Assembly (NCBI GenBank): GCA_029010575.1
Contig: JAQXKS010000040.1
Coordinates: 1 to 61,490 of the forward strand
Direction of reading: 5' to 3'
Length of the DNA stretch: 61,490 nucleotides
Source: Bacteroidales bacterium
GTDB lineage: Bacteria > Bacteroidota > Bacteroidia > Bacteroidales > UBA932
The translations under genes were made by a program, and so were the position numbers. This document shows, piece after piece, positions 61,013 through 61,490 of this stretch (its first letter is position 1; the number at the start of each line of letters is the position of its first letter). Below the pieces are notes generated by a model. That model was not told the origin of the DNA. It worked only from the letters and a program-made list of their open reading frames with translations, and searched no databases.

Positions 61013-61490
61013 CTAAAGTCCGATAATCATATCTTCGCTAAGTCCGGTGAGCTCTTGAATCTCTGCAACTGAAGCTCCTTTCCTTTTCATCTTCCGAGCT
61101 ATCTCAACAGCCATTGCATGTTCACCTTCAGCCCGTCCTTCAGCCCGACCTTGTTCCAGTCCCTCGAGCTTTGCGGTGCCAAGGACATCGTTCTGCACCA
61201 TAATGTCGTCCATGTGAGCATCGTAAGCGCGGCGATCAGAATCGTTCATCGTCATATACAGCAGTTTCTCACGAGCCTCGCGAAGACCTGGCGTCGATGT
61301 GTCATCCTTAATATGGTTATTCTTCAAATAGTCAAGCCACTCTTCCAGCGGAGTCGTAGCTACAGAGTTGAACTCGTTAACACGGATGATGTAGTACTCC
61401 GGAAATACGTTTTCAGGAGTAGTCATCTTTATCTCTTCAGCCTCTTTTGTGTTCACTATCAGATTGTCTCCTGTATGTACTCCGGTGAAC
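61013..61490 (-). CDS. Rpn/PD-(D/E)XK nuclease family transposase-like protein (5' end cut by window)
   Basis: Open frame of 158 codons running off the window end; only the C-terminal part is visible. It resembles the PD-(D/E)XK nuclease family transposases (Rpn, PF12784) abundant in Bacteroidota: VNEFNSVATTPLEEWLDYL, REKLLYMTMNDSDRRAYDAHM, then the hallmark Gln/Gly-rich repeat LEGLEQGRAEGRAEGE and a C-terminal helix-turn-helix-like tail (MKRKGASVAEIQELTGLSED). The catalytic PD...ExK region would lie upstream outside the window. The frame is open past the GTG at 61456 (FTGVHTGDNLIVNTKEAEE), so the real start is further right. The only mobile-type gene found here. Confidence 0.75.
   Translation of the reverse strand, partial: FTGVHTGDNLIVNTKEAEEIKMTTPENVFPEYYIIRVNEFNSVATTPLEEWLDYLKNNHIKDDTSTPGLREAREKLLYMTMNDSDRRAYDAHMDDIMVQNDVLGTAKLEGLEQGRAEGRAEGEHAMAVEIARKMKRKGASVAEIQELTGLSEDMIIGL

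Noticed and set aside
1-61490. CRISPR arrays, prophage, rRNA operons, insertion sequence ends, riboswitches
   Set aside because: I saw no regularly spaced repeats, no phage structural genes, no rRNA sequence, no IS inverted repeats, and no leader with a recognisable riboswitch fold. The only mobile-type gene is the Rpn fragment at the right edge.

Overview
This window looks like chromosomal DNA of a gut-type Bacteroidales (phylum Bacteroidota). The evidence is a 286-residue primary sigma factor of Bacteroidota type (starts [18 protein letters not shown]), many promoters with the Bacteroidota -7 box TAnnTTTG and in some cases a -33 TTTG, few Shine-Dalgarno sequences, a DUF4293 protein, and numerous surface lipoproteins with fibronectin-like domains. 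I cannot resolve genus. Both window edges cut a gene.

Layout. (1) 1-3833, minus: a tightly overlapping operon of two stand-alone receiver proteins, a sugar-phosphate transferase, a short TolC-family protein and a Wzz/GumC chain-length protein (cut at position 1). It is an exopolysaccharide operon with its own response regulators. (2) 3978-8605, plus, divergent from it: two overlapping membrane sensors with solute-binding-like ectodomains. The first is a complete histidine kinase; the second has the same plan but lacks the phospho-accepting His and the ATP-binding glycines. A sialidase lipoprotein follows. (3) 9859-18876, plus: uvrB, a RelA/SpoT protein with a damaged hydrolase site, uvrA and a TPR protein, with start-stop overlaps between several. 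(4) 18878-22874: nucleoside phosphorylase (minus), DUF4293 protein and a LolC/E-type permease (plus), then a kinase-RapZ fusion (minus). (5) 22946-27341, minus: three tandem paralogous lipoproteins, each with its own terminator. (6) 27461-33654, plus: ettA, prfA, a lipocalin-like lipoprotein and an AsmA-family protein. (7) 33656-38322: zinc metallopeptidase, tRNA-Thr(CGU), dnaN, a DEDDh exonuclease, a degenerate fumarylacetoacetate-hydrolase-fold protein and a BaiN-type flavoprotein. (8) 38429-50652, plus: HtrA protease, rpoD, M3 peptidase, argS, YgiQ-type radical SAM protein, an acidic small protein, a ClC channel and tex. (9) 50635-54435, minus: dihydroorotase, a Dpm1-like glycosyltransferase and an IdeS-family cysteine protease lipoprotein. 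(10) 54506-60838, plus: omega-amidase-like nitrilase, 5'-nucleotidase, a coiled-coil partner and zapA, a 6S RNA, rny, and a lipoprotein with HAF-like repeats. (11) An Rpn-type PD-(D/E)XK nuclease/transposase fragment ends the window.

The strongest candidate for an undescribed system is region 1-2: an exopolysaccharide operon headed by two free receivers and divergently paired with an active kinase plus a pseudokinase whose ectodomains resemble each other. Other points worth a second look are the IdeS-like protease, the 6S RNA between zapA and rny, the hydrolase-dead RelA/SpoT between uvrB and uvrA, the pseudoenzyme downstream of dnaN, the kinase-RapZ fusion, and a ten-G tract at the end of a receiver gene. 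Most other genes are ordinary housekeeping genes.
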